A DNA stretch of 64,000 nucleotides from Brevibacillus aydinogluensis (lineage in GTDB: Bacteria; Bacillota; Bacilli; Brevibacillales; Brevibacillaceae). Each line of letters begins with the position of its first letter. Position 1 is the stretch's first letter. Both the position numbers and the translations under genes were made by a program. The notes below the pieces were generated by a model that saw only the letters and a program-made list of their open reading frames with translations, was not told where the DNA came from and did not search any database. Below, in pieces: positions 35,145 to 43,971 of the stretch. The stretch lies in assembly GCF_031954365.1 (NCBI RefSeq), contig NZ_JAUSVZ010000001.1; one strand, written 5' to 3'.

Positions 35145-36527
35145 GTGGATCAGGCCCAACGCGTCCACTTTGTGGGCATTGGCGGATATGGCATGAGTGC
35201 CATCGCCCGCGTCTTGATCGACCTTGGCTACAAGGTAACCGGCTCAGATGTCGCAATGAACGATCTGGCCCAAAAACTGGTGGAACGGGGAGCTGTCGTG
35301 TATATCGGCCACGATGCCAAGCATGTCGCAGGCAGCGATCTGGTCGTATATTCCACCAGTATTCCAAAGGATAACCCGGAAGTCGTCGCGGCCCAGGCAA
35401 GCGGCATTCCTGTGCTGCACCGCTCCCAGATGCTGGCCCGTATTCTCAACGAGCGGACGGGCGTGGCCGTTGCAGGTGCACACGGCAAGACGACGACGAC
35501 TTCGATGATCGCCCACGTTCTGGAAGAGTGCGGAGTAGATCCGACGTTTATCATCGGTGGAGAACTTCTGAATGCGGGAACCAACGCAAAAGCGGGCAAA
35601 AGCGATATCGTCGTTGCGGAAGCGGACGAGAGCGACGGCTCCTTCCTGGAGTATCGGCCTGTGTACGAAGTCGTCACCAACATTGAACCGGACCACCTGG
35701 AACATTTTGGCGGCGATTTTAACAATCTCAAGCGGGCGTACGCGCAGTTCCTCAGTCACTTGAAACCGGGCGGAAAAGCGATTCTGTGTCTCGACGATCC
35801 GACTGTCCGGGAAATGATGACAGCGGTATCCGAAACAGTGATTACGTACGCCATCAACCCGTCGTTTGTGGATCAGGCAGATTTCAGCGCACGGTCGATC
35901 CTCTGCGGCGACCGCCGCACCCAATGCGAGGTGTACCGACGTGGAGAGCTGCTCGGCGAGCTGACGCTGCACGTGCCGGGCAAGCACAACGTGGCCAACG
36001 CACTGGCAGCGATTATCGTCTGTCTGGAAGCGGGGCTGAGCTTCGAAGCGGTTGCGCAGGCGCTGGGAACGTTCAGAGGAGCAAAACGTCGGTTCCAGAT
36101 TATCGGAGAAGCGCGTGACATCCTCGTGGTGGACGACTACGCCCACCATCCGACGGAAATCATGGCCACGCTGAACGGCGCCCGGGCGTCGGGCAGACGC
36201 GTGATCGCCGTCTTTCAGCCGCAGCGATTCACCCGCACGTATTTTCTCATGGATGAGTTCAGCCGGGCGTTCAAGGAAGCGGACGAGGTGATCATCACCG
36301 ACATCTACTCCCCGGCTGGCGAGGAGAAAATCGAAGGGGTGACCGCCGAAGCGCTGGTGGAAAAGATTCGCACCAACAGCCACCCGCGCGCGCAGTACAT
36401 CCCGACGAAAGAACAGGTACAGGAGCATCTGGTCAACGCGCTGCGGCCCGGCGACATGGTCCTGACCATGGGAGCGGGCGACATTTGGAAGTCCGCTTAC
36501 TGGCTGGTGGATAAGCTGGTCAAGTAA
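35145..36527 (+). CDS. murC: UDP-N-acetylmuramate--L-alanine ligase
   Basis: Adds L-alanine to UDP-MurNAc in peptidoglycan precursor synthesis. It has 460 residues. The N-terminal UDP-binding motif is VHFVGIGGYGMSAIA, the ATP P-loop is GAHGKTTTT near residue 111, and EADESDGSFL and VDDYAHHPTEI follow. The start is ambiguous: GTG 35136 overlaps folC by eight bases but its ribosome site is only three bases away; GTG 35145 (VDQAQRVHF) has AGGTG at a six-base distance, so I use it. In B. subtilis murC is next to ytxG, not folC, so its place here is a lineage rearrangement. Confidence 0.94.
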   Translation: MDQAQRVHFVGIGGYGMSAIARVLIDLGYKVTGSDVAMNDLAQKLVERGAVVYIGHDAKHVAGSDLVVYSTSIPKDNPEVVAAQASGIPVLHRSQMLARILNERTGVAVAGAHGKTTTTSMIAHVLEECGVDPTFIIGGELLNAGTNAKAGKSDIVVAEADESDGSFLEYRPVYEVVTNIEPDHLEHFGGDFNNLKRAYAQFLSHLKPGGKAILCLDDPTVREMMTAVSETVITYAINPSFVDQADFSARSILCGDRRTQCEVYRRGELLGELTLHVPGKHNVANALAAIIVCLEAGLSFEAVAQALGTFRGAKRRFQIIGEARDILVVDDYAHHPTEIMATLNGARASGRRVIAVFQPQRFTRTYFLMDEFSRAFKEADEVIITDIYSPAGEEKIEGVTAEALVEKIRTNSHPRAQYIPTKEQVQEHLVNALRPGDMVLTMGAGDIWKSAYWLVDKLVK

Positions 36528-36551
36528 CGGCAAGCACGTGTGAAAAACGGC

Positions 36552-36586
36552 AAAAAAACGTCCGGATGACGGTCCGGGCGTTTTTT
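36552..36586 (+). terminator. Rho-independent terminator after murC
   Basis: CGTCCGGA pairs with TCCGGGCG around TGACGG, with A and T runs on both sides. Confidence 0.85.
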
Positions 36587-36641
36587 GTGATGAAAGCAAT
36601 AGAATAAAACGGGAAAATTAGCATCAGGTAATAATACTTGG

Positions 36642-36650
36642 TGATATAAT
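36642..36650 (+). promoter_or_regulatory. Extended -10 promoter of fabH
   Basis: TGATATAAT gives an extended -10 about 30 bases before the coding start. No clear -35. Confidence 0.5.
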
Positions 36651-36680
36651 AGGGGTACAATACGAGCGAGGTGAGAAAAG

Positions 36681-37673
36681 ATGAGTATGAAAACGGCATC
36701 GAAAGCACGCATCACGGCCATTGGTACCTGCGTGCCGGCGCGTGTGCTGACCAACTTTGACCTGGAAAAGATGGTAGACACGTCGGATGAGTGGATCGTG
36801 CAGCGCACCGGCATACGGGAGCGGCGGATCGCCGACGAAAACCAGTTCACCAGCGATTTGGCAATCGCCGCCGTTGAGGATATGATCAAGGCGTATGGAA
36901 AAACGGTGGAGGATGTCGACCTCATTCTCGTCTCTACGACCACGCCGGATTACCCCTTTCCCAGCGTCGCCAGCCGCATTCAAGCCCGCTTTGGAATCGG
37001 GCAGGCGGGAGCGCTTGATGTAAACGCCACCTGTGCTGGGTTTGCCTACGCCCTGCACTTGGCCAACGGCATGATCAGTGCGGGGCTGCATCGAAAAGTG
37101 CTGGTCGTGGCCGCGGAAACCTTGTCCAAGGTGACCGACTACACGGATCGGACCACCTGCATTCTGTTTGGCGACGGCGCCGGGGCGGTACTGGTGGAGC
37201 GGGATGAGCAGCACCCGGGATTTCTTGCCGCCCATTTGGGAACAAAAGGAGAGGGAGGCATTCATCTGTACCGCACGGGGTTGTCGCGGCGAATGGGTGA
37301 GGCAGAACTGGCAGGAAACGGTTGTATCGTGCAAAACGGCCGGGAAGTGTACAAATGGGCGGTCACTACGGTTCCCGCAGGCATGGCGAAAGTGGTGGAG
37401 CAGGCCGGACTTACGCTTGGGGACGTGGATTGGTTCATTCCCCACAGCGCCAATCTGCGGATGATTGAGTCCATCTGCGAAAAAAGCGGATTTCCGTTGG
37501 AGAAGACACTGTACAGCATGGAGTACTACGGGAATACGTCGGCGGCCACCATTCCGCTGGCGCTTTCACTGGGCATCCGCGACGGAAAGGTGAAGCCCGG
37601 GGATACGCTGCTCCTCTACGGCTTTGGCGGCGGGCTGGTGCACGCCGGTCTCTTGGTCAAATGGATGCCGTGA
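36681..37673 (+). CDS. fabH: Beta-ketoacyl-ACP synthase III
   Basis: Starts fatty acid chains by condensing an acyl-CoA with malonyl-ACP. It has 330 residues. The catalytic triad is C118 (NATCAGF), H255 (IPHSAN) and N285 (YGNTSAA). DTSDEWIVQRTGIRERR near residue 35 is typical. It stands alone, with its own promoter-like element and without fabF or other fab genes, which resembles the second copy FabHB (YhfB) of B. subtilis. In Bacillota this enzyme prefers branched-chain primers. GCGAGGTGAG precedes the ATG. Confidence 0.94.
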   Translation: MSMKTASKARITAIGTCVPARVLTNFDLEKMVDTSDEWIVQRTGIRERRIADENQFTSDLAIAAVEDMIKAYGKTVEDVDLILVSTTTPDYPFPSVASRIQARFGIGQAGALDVNATCAGFAYALHLANGMISAGLHRKVLVVAAETLSKVTDYTDRTTCILFGDGAGAVLVERDEQHPGFLAAHLGTKGEGGIHLYRTGLSRRMGEAELAGNGCIVQNGREVYKWAVTTVPAGMAKVVEQAGLTLGDVDWFIPHSANLRMIESICEKSGFPLEKTLYSMEYYGNTSAATIPLALSLGIRDGKVKPGDTLLLYGFGGGLVHAGLLVKWMP

Positions 37674-37679
37674 GTGGTC

Positions 37680-37718
37680 GCCAGAGGCCGCGTGGAACAC
37701 ATCCGAGCGGCCTCTGGC
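37680..37718. terminator. Perfect 12-bp hairpin between convergent fabH and khtU
   Basis: GCCAGAGGCCGC pairs exactly with GCGGCCTCTGGC across a 15-base loop. Neither side has a T run, so it may be a rho-type or RNase-stopping 3' end rather than a classical terminator. Confidence 0.5.
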
Positions 37719-37735
37719 TGTGGCCTTGCCGGTTG

Positions 37736-38971
37736 TCAATGCTGGCCGGAGCTTTCCGCAGGCTTCTTCCGCCCCATCCGCTCTAATGGGATTACCCGGT
37801 TCAGCAGGTTGTAAATCCGCTTTGATTCCTTCGTCAGTAACGGGCCCGTAATCGCCAGAATTAACACGTAAAGGGCCGCAAACGGCTGGAGGATCTCAAG
37901 CAGGCCGCCGGATTTCCCCAGATTCGCGATGATGATGGAGAATTCACCGCGTGACATAATGGTGAGTCCGATGTTGGACGAAGCCTTGGGGGACAGGCCG
38001 ACGCTTCGTCCGGCGAGCAGACCGGCGGAAAAGTTGCCGATCATTGTGAGCAGTACGGCGATGATGGACAGCCACACGGCTCCGCTCAGCGCCAAGGGAT
38101 CGATCGTCAGGCCAAAACTGAAGAAGAACATGGCGCCAAAAAAGTCGCGGAAAGGCAGAATCAGATGCTCGATTCGTTTCATATGCTCCGTTTCCGCGAG
38201 CACCAGGCCGACGAGCAGCGCTCCGATCGCCTCGGCGACGTGGATCTTCTCGGAGAAGCCGGCGACCAGAAAGAGGCCGGAAAACACGGCGAGCATGAAC
38301 ACTTCATTGGATTTGATCTGGAGCGCGCGGTTCAGCAAGGGGACTGCCTTTCGCCCAATGATGATGAACAGCAGCATGTAGCCGAGCGCGATCAGTGCGG
38401 AAGTAATGACGCCCGCAATCGATGAGGCCCCGCTCAGCACCAGGCCGGACATGATGGAGATGTAGAGAGCCAGGAAGATGTCCTCAAACATGATAATGCC
38501 GAGGATCATCTCCGTTTCCGGGTTGGCTGTCCGTTTCAGGTCGACCAGCACTTTTGCCACGATGGCGCTGGACGAACTGGTGGTAATGCCGGCAATCACC
38601 AGCGCTTCCTTTGTGGGAAACCCGGCGGCAAACCCGAACAAAAGTCCGAGCGTGAAATTGATGGCGATGTAGATGGTACCGCCTACGGCGATCGAGCGGC
38701 CTGCCTTGATCAGACGGCCGACGGAGAATTCAAGTCCCAGGTAGAACAGCAGAAACAGCATGCCGATGCGGCCCATAAATTCGATGAGCGGCGCACTTTC
38801 AATGAAGCGGAGGTCAAACAGGCCGATATCAGGGGCGTGGGGCCCCACCGCCATGCCGACCAGAATGTAAAAGGGGACAATGGAGAAGCGAAGTTTCGTG
38901 GAAATGAAGCCGGCGATGGCAATCAACGCGATGGCCAGGCCTACTTCAAACACGATGTACTCCAATATCAT
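37736..38971 (-). CDS. khtU: K+(NH4+)/H+ antiporter subunit, CPA2 family
   Basis: A 411-residue membrane antiporter with 12-13 hydrophobic segments, of the KefB/CPA2 type: LLFYLGLEFSVGRLIKAG, GITTSSSSAIVAKVL, ILGIIMFEDIFLALY (the acid in FED is the usual ion-binding residue) and TIMSRGEFSIIIANLG. It lacks the C-terminal RCK domain of KefB; that regulatory part is supplied by the upstream KhtT protein. The ATG overlaps the khtT stop (ATGA). B. subtilis KhtTU (YhaTU) exports potassium at high pH and is controlled by c-di-AMP; the same is inferred here. Confidence 0.9.
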   Translation of the reverse strand: MILEYIVFEVGLAIALIAIAGFISTKLRFSIVPFYILVGMAVGPHAPDIGLFDLRFIESAPLIEFMGRIGMLFLLFYLGLEFSVGRLIKAGRSIAVGGTIYIAINFTLGLLFGFAAGFPTKEALVIAGITTSSSSAIVAKVLVDLKRTANPETEMILGIIMFEDIFLALYISIMSGLVLSGASSIAGVITSALIALGYMLLFIIIGRKAVPLLNRALQIKSNEVFMLAVFSGLFLVAGFSEKIHVAEAIGALLVGLVLAETEHMKRIEHLILPFRDFFGAMFFFSFGLTIDPLALSGAVWLSIIAVLLTMIGNFSAGLLAGRSVGLSPKASSNIGLTIMSRGEFSIIIANLGKSGGLLEILQPFAALYVLILAITGPLLTKESKRIYNLLNRVIPLERMGRKKPAESSGQH

Positions 38972-39465
38972 TCACCTCCCGTGCTCAGCGTGGTTTTTAA
39001 CGCCTTCACCTGCTTTCTTTCCCCGGCAACCACCAGGGTTGAGCCGGCGGTAAGGACCTGCTCCGGCCCGGGACTGATAATCTGTTTGTGGTCTTTTTCA
39101 ATGATGGCAATGACGATTGCCCCTGTTTTTTGGCGGATGTCCAGTTCGCCGATGGTTTTTCCGATGCAGCGAAAACCAGGTTCAATCTTGTACCATTCGA
39201 TGACCAGCTGATCCAAGGCAATTTCAATGGTATCGAGGGCTTTCGGCTTATAGGTCATCCCGCCGATGATGCCGGCGACCTGACGCGCTTCGTCGTCATC
39301 CAGCGTGACCATGGAGATATTGTCATCCTGGTCGTCCTTGTCAAAGTGGTACAGCTCTCTTCGGCCGTCGTCGTGAACGACGACTACAAGCTTGTCTCCT
39401 CCCCTGGTATCGATTTGGTACTTTCGCCCGATACCAGGCAAGTCACACTCCCGAATATTGAACAC
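38968..39465 (-). CDS. khtT: K+/H+ antiporter regulatory subunit, TrkA-C (RCK_C) domain
   Basis: A 165-residue cytosolic partner of KhtU. The N-terminal half (MFNIRECDLPGIGRKYQIDT, VVVHDDGRRELYHF) is the KhtT-specific region; the C-terminal half (IEWYKIEPGFRCIGKTIGELDIRQKTG, GSTLVVAGERKQV) is an RCK_C domain, the binding site for c-di-AMP in relatives. GTG start at 39465, eight bases behind AGGAGG. No khtS gene is present upstream. Confidence 0.9.
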   Translation of the reverse strand: MFNIRECDLPGIGRKYQIDTRGGDKLVVVVHDDGRRELYHFDKDDQDDNISMVTLDDDEARQVAGIIGGMTYKPKALDTIEIALDQLVIEWYKIEPGFRCIGKTIGELDIRQKTGAIVIAIIEKDHKQIISPGPEQVLTAGSTLVVAGERKQVKALKTTLSTGGE

Positions 39466-39682
39466 AACGATCGCCTCCTGTTTGGATGAACTGACGTCAA
39501 CTCTGACCTCAACGAAGGGGAGGGAATTCTTTCATGCTAGTATGCATTCATTCCTTCCTTGTAAATTCGTCTATATAAACATATTCAAATATAATTATAT
39601 AAATTGCGACGTCAAAAAGTCCATGTTTTGAAACGAAAGTATTAAAATTTGACACATTTTACAATAAAGAAGGGATCACTTC
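39466..39682. other. AT-rich divergent intergenic region
   Basis: It lies between khtT (minus) and a small plus-strand gene. The 39565-39665 segment is strikingly AT-rich for this genome and must hold both promoters. TTGACA at 39649-39654 is a good -35 but no well-spaced -10 follows. Nothing else is seen. Confidence 0.4.
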
Positions 39683-39937
39683 GTGGCAAACAAACAATAT
39701 CGGCTGACGGAAGCGGAATGGCAGTTTATTCAGCGAATCCGGCAGATGAATATGGACACATTTGTGGATATCATCATCGCGCTGCGAAACGAAATCAAGA
39801 CGCTGGAAAAGAAGGCGGAAGTCGTGCAGGAATCGAAGCAGCAGGGGTGGCAGGAGGATTTCCAGTTCGTCAACGAGCGCATAGACCAGCTGCACCAGTT
39901 TGAGCATGGCCTCAGAAAAATGAGGCCGCTGGATTAG
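39683..39937 (+). CDS. Small charged helical protein of unknown function
   Basis: An 84-residue, highly charged protein without membrane segments, probably all helical with a coiled-coil tendency (IIIALRNEIKTLEKKAEVVQ, NERIDQLHQFEHGLRK). GTG start at 39683 after AGAAGGGA. Codon usage and the ribosome site support expression. I do not recognise the family. It sits between the khtTU operon and the prepilin peptidase gene, 82 bases before the latter. Confidence 0.6.
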   Translation: MANKQYRLTEAEWQFIQRIRQMNMDTFVDIIIALRNEIKTLEKKAEVVQESKQQGWQEDFQFVNERIDQLHQFEHGLRKMRPLD

Positions 39938-40019
39938 GCAGATACGGCTCCCCTGTTTTTGTCCCGCTGTGAAGAGGCAGAATCATTGCAGCGAAGAAAA
40001 ACAGGGAGGGAGCATTGCT

Positions 40020-40634
40020 GTGGAGTTGTGGGGAGCGATCGGTGCGGGAGTTCTTGGCACTGCTGCCGGCTGGTATGTATGCGGACTGGCCTGTCGTTTT
40101 GGGCCGTCTGCTTTCCGTGCTCCTGCGCTTTTTTGCCGGCTGGTCGTGTCGCTTCTCTGCGGCACCCTGTTTGCCGTCGTACGAATGCAGGACGGGAGGG
40201 ACATCGCAGAGCAGCTTTCCGCTCTCCTACTCATTGTATTCAGTCTCCTGGTTTCTCTGACCGATGTTTTGTTCCGGCGCATCCCCAATGCCGTCCTGCT
40301 GGCGGCCCTGCCCGTCCTGTCGGCCCTGCATTGGCTGAAGCATCCGGACGCCTGGCTTTCCTCGCTGTTGGCAGGGGGTTTTGGCTTGCTGCTGTTCGGG
40401 ACGATCTCCGCGGTTCGACCTGATGTGGTGGGGATGGGGGACGCCAAACTGGCGGGTGTGCTGGCGGCAGCGGTCGGCTGGCGGACGTTTGCCGCTGGGC
40501 TTACCGTCGGCAGTGCGCTGGCGCTGGCGGCAGGTGTCCTGATGCTGCTGGATGGGCAGGCAAGGCGTGGGGCATCGCTGCCGTTTGCTCCGTTTCTCTG
40601 TGCGGGCATCCTCGCTGTCCACATGCTGTCATAA
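40020..40634 (+). CDS. Prepilin peptidase, A24 catalytic domain only
   Basis: A 204-residue membrane aspartyl protease with about six to seven hydrophobic segments. The catalytic aspartates are in SLTDVLFRRIPNAVLL and in GMGDAKLAGVLA (the GxGD motif). It lacks the N-terminal methyltransferase domain and its cysteines found in classical ComC/PilD (about 250-290 residues). By position (folC side, then a spoIIB-like gene, maf, radC) it is the counterpart of B. subtilis comC, which processes competence pseudopilins. GTG 40020 follows AGGGAGGG. No pilin gene is in the window. Confidence 0.8.
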   Translation: MELWGAIGAGVLGTAAGWYVCGLACRFGPSAFRAPALFCRLVVSLLCGTLFAVVRMQDGRDIAEQLSALLLIVFSLLVSLTDVLFRRIPNAVLLAALPVLSALHWLKHPDAWLSSLLAGGFGLLLFGTISAVRPDVVGMGDAKLAGVLAAAVGWRTFAAGLTVGSALALAAGVLMLLDGQARRGASLPFAPFLCAGILAVHMLS

Positions 40635-40694
40635 CCTGTCCCCACACGACGTAGACTGGTACAAACAGAGCCTGTTTTTGAGGAGGGCGTTGTC

Positions 40695-41939
40695 ATGAGC
40701 GGACAGAGAAAAACGCAGGTGACGGTAAAATTGAACGGCGAGCGGTGGGATGGAAGCAGGACGGAGAAAAAAACAGGGCAGACGGACGGCGGGCAGCCCC
40801 CGATCGAGTGGCGGAAAGCAGAGGGGATCCCTCTCGTCCCGACCGTCAAAACGTCGCGGGAAGAGGATGCCTGGTCGCTGTTAAAAGAGCTTCACAAAAA
40901 GCACCCGCAGGTGACGGCAGTGCGGGATAGCGGCGTTGAGCCGCAGCGGGAGGCGGAGTTCTCCCCGGATGAGGAGGAAAGCGGCCGTTTCAGACGCAGC
41001 CGGGTTGTCCTGTCGAAATGGGTGCGTCAAGGCACCGTGACAAAAAATCTGTTTGCCACCGGCGGCGCGGTGGCGATCGGGCTGGTGTTCGGACTGCTGG
41101 TGCTGAGCGTTTTCGGCGAAGAACAACTGTCCCGGTCGTATCAAAGTGTATTGAGCGATACCGTGACGACGTTTTCGGCCGGGGGGAAGGATGATAAGGC
41201 AGACGGGATGAAAGCGGCCGGACCGGTCACACCCGAAGCCGCAGGGACTGACGCGGACGGCACAAAGCAAATGGTGGAGCTGCAACTGCCGGAGGAGCGT
41301 TTGTACGTGGCCCAGATCGGAGTGTTCCAACCCGAGACGTCAACAGTCGAGGCGATCAAGCCGTTGGACGCAGCGGGCATCCCGCACTTCCTGTACAAAG
41401 GAGAGGACAAACAGTATCTGTTTGCTGCTGCGGCGCCTGCCCGCGACGCCGTGCTCGGGTTTGCCAGCAATCTGAAGGCAAAGGGAATGGACGTCTACGT
41501 CAAGGAATGGGTCCTGCCGGGTGTCTCCGGAAGCGTTTCCGTTACAGGAGCGGCGGGGACGGCAACACCGGAGGATTTGAATGCGTTTTTCCAAACCGGG
41601 CTGGAGATGGCCCGCACCCTGGCCAGCCAATCGGGTCACGTGATCAGTTCGGCCCAGCCGGTGCTGTCTAAGGAAGAAGCGTCCGCGATCAAAGAACAGC
41701 ACCGCCGTTTTCTGGAGCAGGGCCGATCCGTTTCCGCGCAAGAGTCGGGGCAGTCTCTGTTCGCCGGAATGGTCAACGGCATGAACCAGGCTGTGCAGGC
41801 CCGCGACAAAATGGCGGAGGCAATTGTCGGCGGCAAGACGGCCAGCGCGGAATCGTATGCTTGGCAGGTGCAGGCCGGCGTGCTGACGTTCTGGGAGAAC
41901 TACGCCAACTGGGTCCGGCAGGTGAAAGCGGCGGAATAA
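40695..41939 (+). CDS. SpoIIB-like sporulation protein with SPOR-type domain
   Basis: A 414-residue bitopic membrane protein: charged cytoplasmic N-terminus (about 1-115), one membrane helix (LFATGGAVAIGLVFGLLVLSVF, about 117-138), then an extracytoplasmic region. The segment LYVAQIGVFQPETSTVEAIKPLDAAG to GMDVYVKEW has the beta-alpha-beta pattern of a SPOR/SpoIIB peptidoglycan-binding domain. The remaining 140 residues are helical. Position between the prepilin peptidase and maf is that of spoIIB, which helps engulfment and septal peptidoglycan thinning. Sequence similarity to B. subtilis SpoIIB is only structural, so the name is inferred mainly from context. Confidence 0.7.
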   Translation: MSGQRKTQVTVKLNGERWDGSRTEKKTGQTDGGQPPIEWRKAEGIPLVPTVKTSREEDAWSLLKELHKKHPQVTAVRDSGVEPQREAEFSPDEEESGRFRRSRVVLSKWVRQGTVTKNLFATGGAVAIGLVFGLLVLSVFGEEQLSRSYQSVLSDTVTTFSAGGKDDKADGMKAAGPVTPEAAGTDADGTKQMVELQLPEERLYVAQIGVFQPETSTVEAIKPLDAAGIPHFLYKGEDKQYLFAAAAPARDAVLGFASNLKAKGMDVYVKEWVLPGVSGSVSVTGAAGTATPEDLNAFFQTGLEMARTLASQSGHVISSAQPVLSKEEASAIKEQHRRFLEQGRSVSAQESGQSLFAGMVNGMNQAVQARDKMAEAIVGGKTASAESYAWQVQAGVLTFWENYANWVRQVKAAE

Positions 41940-41954
41940 CGGTACATGACCAAG

Positions 41955-41990
41955 ACTTCCATGCAGGTTTTCTTGCAGGAAGTTTTTTCT
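41955..41990 (+). terminator. Rho-independent terminator
   Basis: ACTTCC-TGCA pairs with TGCA-GGAAGT around GGTTTTCT, followed by TTTTTTC. Confidence 0.75.
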
Positions 41991-42013
41991 TTACATACAG
42001 TAAGTATCGGGGA

Positions 42014-42042
42014 TTGTTTCACCTTGTCCCATTTGCTACACT
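42014..42042 (+). promoter_or_regulatory. Promoter upstream of the DUF4321-maf-radC genes
   Basis: TTGTTT (42014-42019), a 17-base spacer and TACACT (42037-42042) with TG one base upstream. It leaves a leader of about 160 bases before the DUF4321 gene, rich in GC hairpins but without a recognisable RNA family. Confidence 0.6.
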
Positions 42043-42211
42043 TATGGTTGGCAAAAAAGAAATCCCTTGAGAGATATAGATGTTCGAACGGCTTCGTTCC
42101 GGTATTGCCGGGCTGCCGCACGGCACCGGTCGGGCAGCCGCCATTGGCTGCACCGCACTTCTGCGGGACGGATGCGGGGAATAGTGGTTCGGACGCAGAG
42201 ACAAAAGGGAG

Positions 42212-42463
42212 ATGAGGGATTTGAAGGGGAAAGAAACACTTACGCTTCTGCTTCTTTTACTTTCCGGGATGTTATGCGGCAGTATCCTGGGAGAGATTTT
42301 GGGACCGTGGATCCCGTTTCTCGCAAAGAGTAAAGAGATTTCATGGACCCCGGCGGCCGATTTGGAAATCCTGAAGTATAACATAAACATTCAGGTAAAA
42401 CTAAATCTGGCCAGTATCGGAGGGCTTGCTCTCGCCTTTTGGATATATCGCAGAATGAAGTAG
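42212..42463 (+). CDS. DUF4321-family small membrane protein
   Basis: An 83-residue protein with two membrane helices (TLLLLLLSGMLCGSILGEILG and NLASIGGLALAFWIYRRMK) joined by a loop containing PWIPFLAKSKEI. The overall pattern, a Gly-rich first helix, the PFL motif and a KxNLAS second helix, is that of DUF4321 proteins found beside maf/radC in many Bacillota. Function unknown. AAAGGGAGATGAGGG precedes the ATG; maf begins 13 bases downstream. Confidence 0.8.
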   Translation: MRDLKGKETLTLLLLLLSGMLCGSILGEILGPWIPFLAKSKEISWTPAADLEILKYNINIQVKLNLASIGGLALAFWIYRRMK

Positions 42464-42475
42464 GTCGAACGTGGC

Positions 42476-43060
42476 ATGAAAGCAGAAACATCACTCATTT
42501 TGGCTTCCTCGTCGCCGAGGAGGCGGGAACTTTTGCAGACGTTGGGTCTGCCGTTTACCGTCATGACCAGTGAAGTGGACGAGACGACTCAGCCGGGAAT
42601 GTCCCCGGAAGCGGTAGTGGAAGAATTGGCCCTTCGCAAGGCGCAGGCCGTCGCTTCCCGCCTCGATGCCGGCGTCGTGCTTGGCTCTGATACCATCGTG
42701 GTCCTGGACGGACGCATTTTGGGCAAGCCGGCTGACGAGCCGGACGCTTTTCGCATGCTCTCGGAGCTCCAGGGCCGTGAGCATACCGTGTACAGCGGCG
42801 TCGCTCTGACGGATGCCGCTACCGGCCGTTTCGAGGTTGCACACAGCAATACCACGGTGCGGATTCGCCCGCTGACCGAGCGGGAAATTCGCTCCTACAT
42901 CGCGACCAAGGAACCGATGGACAAGGCCGGTTCGTACGCCATTCAAGGCATTGGCTCCACCCTTGTGGAAAGCATCGAAGGCGACTACTTTACGGTGGTC
43001 GGACTGCCGCTGTGCTTGACGGCCCGCATGCTTTCCCGCTTCGGAATCACCCTGCTGTAA
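42476..43060 (+). CDS. maf: Maf-family nucleoside triphosphate pyrophosphatase
   Basis: Hydrolyses non-canonical or excess nucleoside triphosphates (dTTP/UTP type) and is linked to septum arrest during sporulation and competence. It has 194 residues. LILASSSPRRRELLQTLG at residues 7-24 is the Maf signature; VLGSDTIVVLDGRILGKP and YAIQGIGSTLVESIEGDY hold the active-site and metal residues. Standard gene order before radC and mreB. Confidence 0.96.
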   Translation: MKAETSLILASSSPRRRELLQTLGLPFTVMTSEVDETTQPGMSPEAVVEELALRKAQAVASRLDAGVVLGSDTIVVLDGRILGKPADEPDAFRMLSELQGREHTVYSGVALTDAATGRFEVAHSNTTVRIRPLTEREIRSYIATKEPMDKAGSYAIQGIGSTLVESIEGDYFTVVGLPLCLTARMLSRFGITLL

Positions 43061-43165
43061 CGCATCAGTGCTGCGCATTCCGCGGCAACGGCCCCTGCCC
43101 GCTCATGACGCTTCTGATGCCAGCCGTTTCCGCAAACCGATCACGATTTGCTGGAGGCGGTAAAA

Positions 43166-43864
43166 ATGTCGGCAACCACCTGTAACGAAATGCGTAAGAA
43201 AAACGTCCCTTACTATGACCGCCCAAGAGAAAGACTGCTGCGCGAAGGAGCGGGCCATCTGTCCGATGCCGAGCTTCTCGCGATTCTGCTGCGAACGGGC
43301 AGTGAACAGGAGACGGCGTTTGAACTTGCCCAGCGCTTGCTGGCTACGTTTGGCGACTTGCGCAGCCTGGCTCAAGCCTCTCACACCGAACTCACCAGCT
43401 TGAAGGGAATCGGACAGGTGAAAGCGATCGAGTTGCATGCTGCATTCGAGTTGGGGCGCAGACTGCTTGGAGGTTCGGGGCAGCGCCGCGCGTCCATCCG
43501 TCTGCCGCGCGATGTGGCGGAACTGATGATGCCAGAGCTTGGCCATCTGACGCAGGAGCATTTTGTCTGTCTGTTTCTCAACACCAAAAATCACGTCATC
43601 GGCAAAAAAACGATTTTTGTCGGGAGTCTGGACACCTCCATTGTGCATCCGCGGGAAGTATTCAAAGAAGCGATTCGCTCCAGCAGCGCATCGGTCATTT
43701 GCATACATAACCATCCCAGCGGCGACCCAACACCCAGCAGGGAAGACCTCGCCATTACCCGCACCTTGCGGGAAGCCGGCGAACTGCTTGGCATTACCCT
43801 GCTGGACCACATTATCATCGGTGACGCCAGGTACGTGAGCTTGAAAGAGCAGGGCTACCTGTAA
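43166..43864 (+). CDS. radC: RadC-family JAB-domain protein
   Basis: A 232-residue protein with an N-terminal helix-hairpin-helix-like region (LSDAELLAILLRTG, LKGIGQVKAIELHAA) and a C-terminal JAB/MPN-like metal domain with H181 and H183 in HNHPSGDPTPSREDL. Named for a supposed repair role that is disputed; biochemical function unclear, possibly metal-dependent deubiquitinase-like. ATG 43166 follows TGGAGGCGG at eight bases; a TTG at 43148 is weaker. Confidence 0.93.
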   Translation: MSATTCNEMRKKNVPYYDRPRERLLREGAGHLSDAELLAILLRTGSEQETAFELAQRLLATFGDLRSLAQASHTELTSLKGIGQVKAIELHAAFELGRRLLGGSGQRRASIRLPRDVAELMMPELGHLTQEHFVCLFLNTKNHVIGKKTIFVGSLDTSIVHPREVFKEAIRSSSASVICIHNHPSGDPTPSREDLAITRTLREAGELLGITLLDHIIIGDARYVSLKEQGYL

Positions 43865-43971
43865 CGGGTATGCGTTGGCTCCGCATAATGGACCGGTGTT
43901 ACCGAGCATGTTTTACAAGAGTTTATTACATCATTGATTTGTAACCGGACAACAGCGGAAGGAGTTTTTTT

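Noticed and set aside
42043..42211. GC-rich hairpins before DUF4321 as a riboswitch
   Set aside because: No conserved motif of a known class was recognised, and the stems are short and common in this GC-rich DNA.
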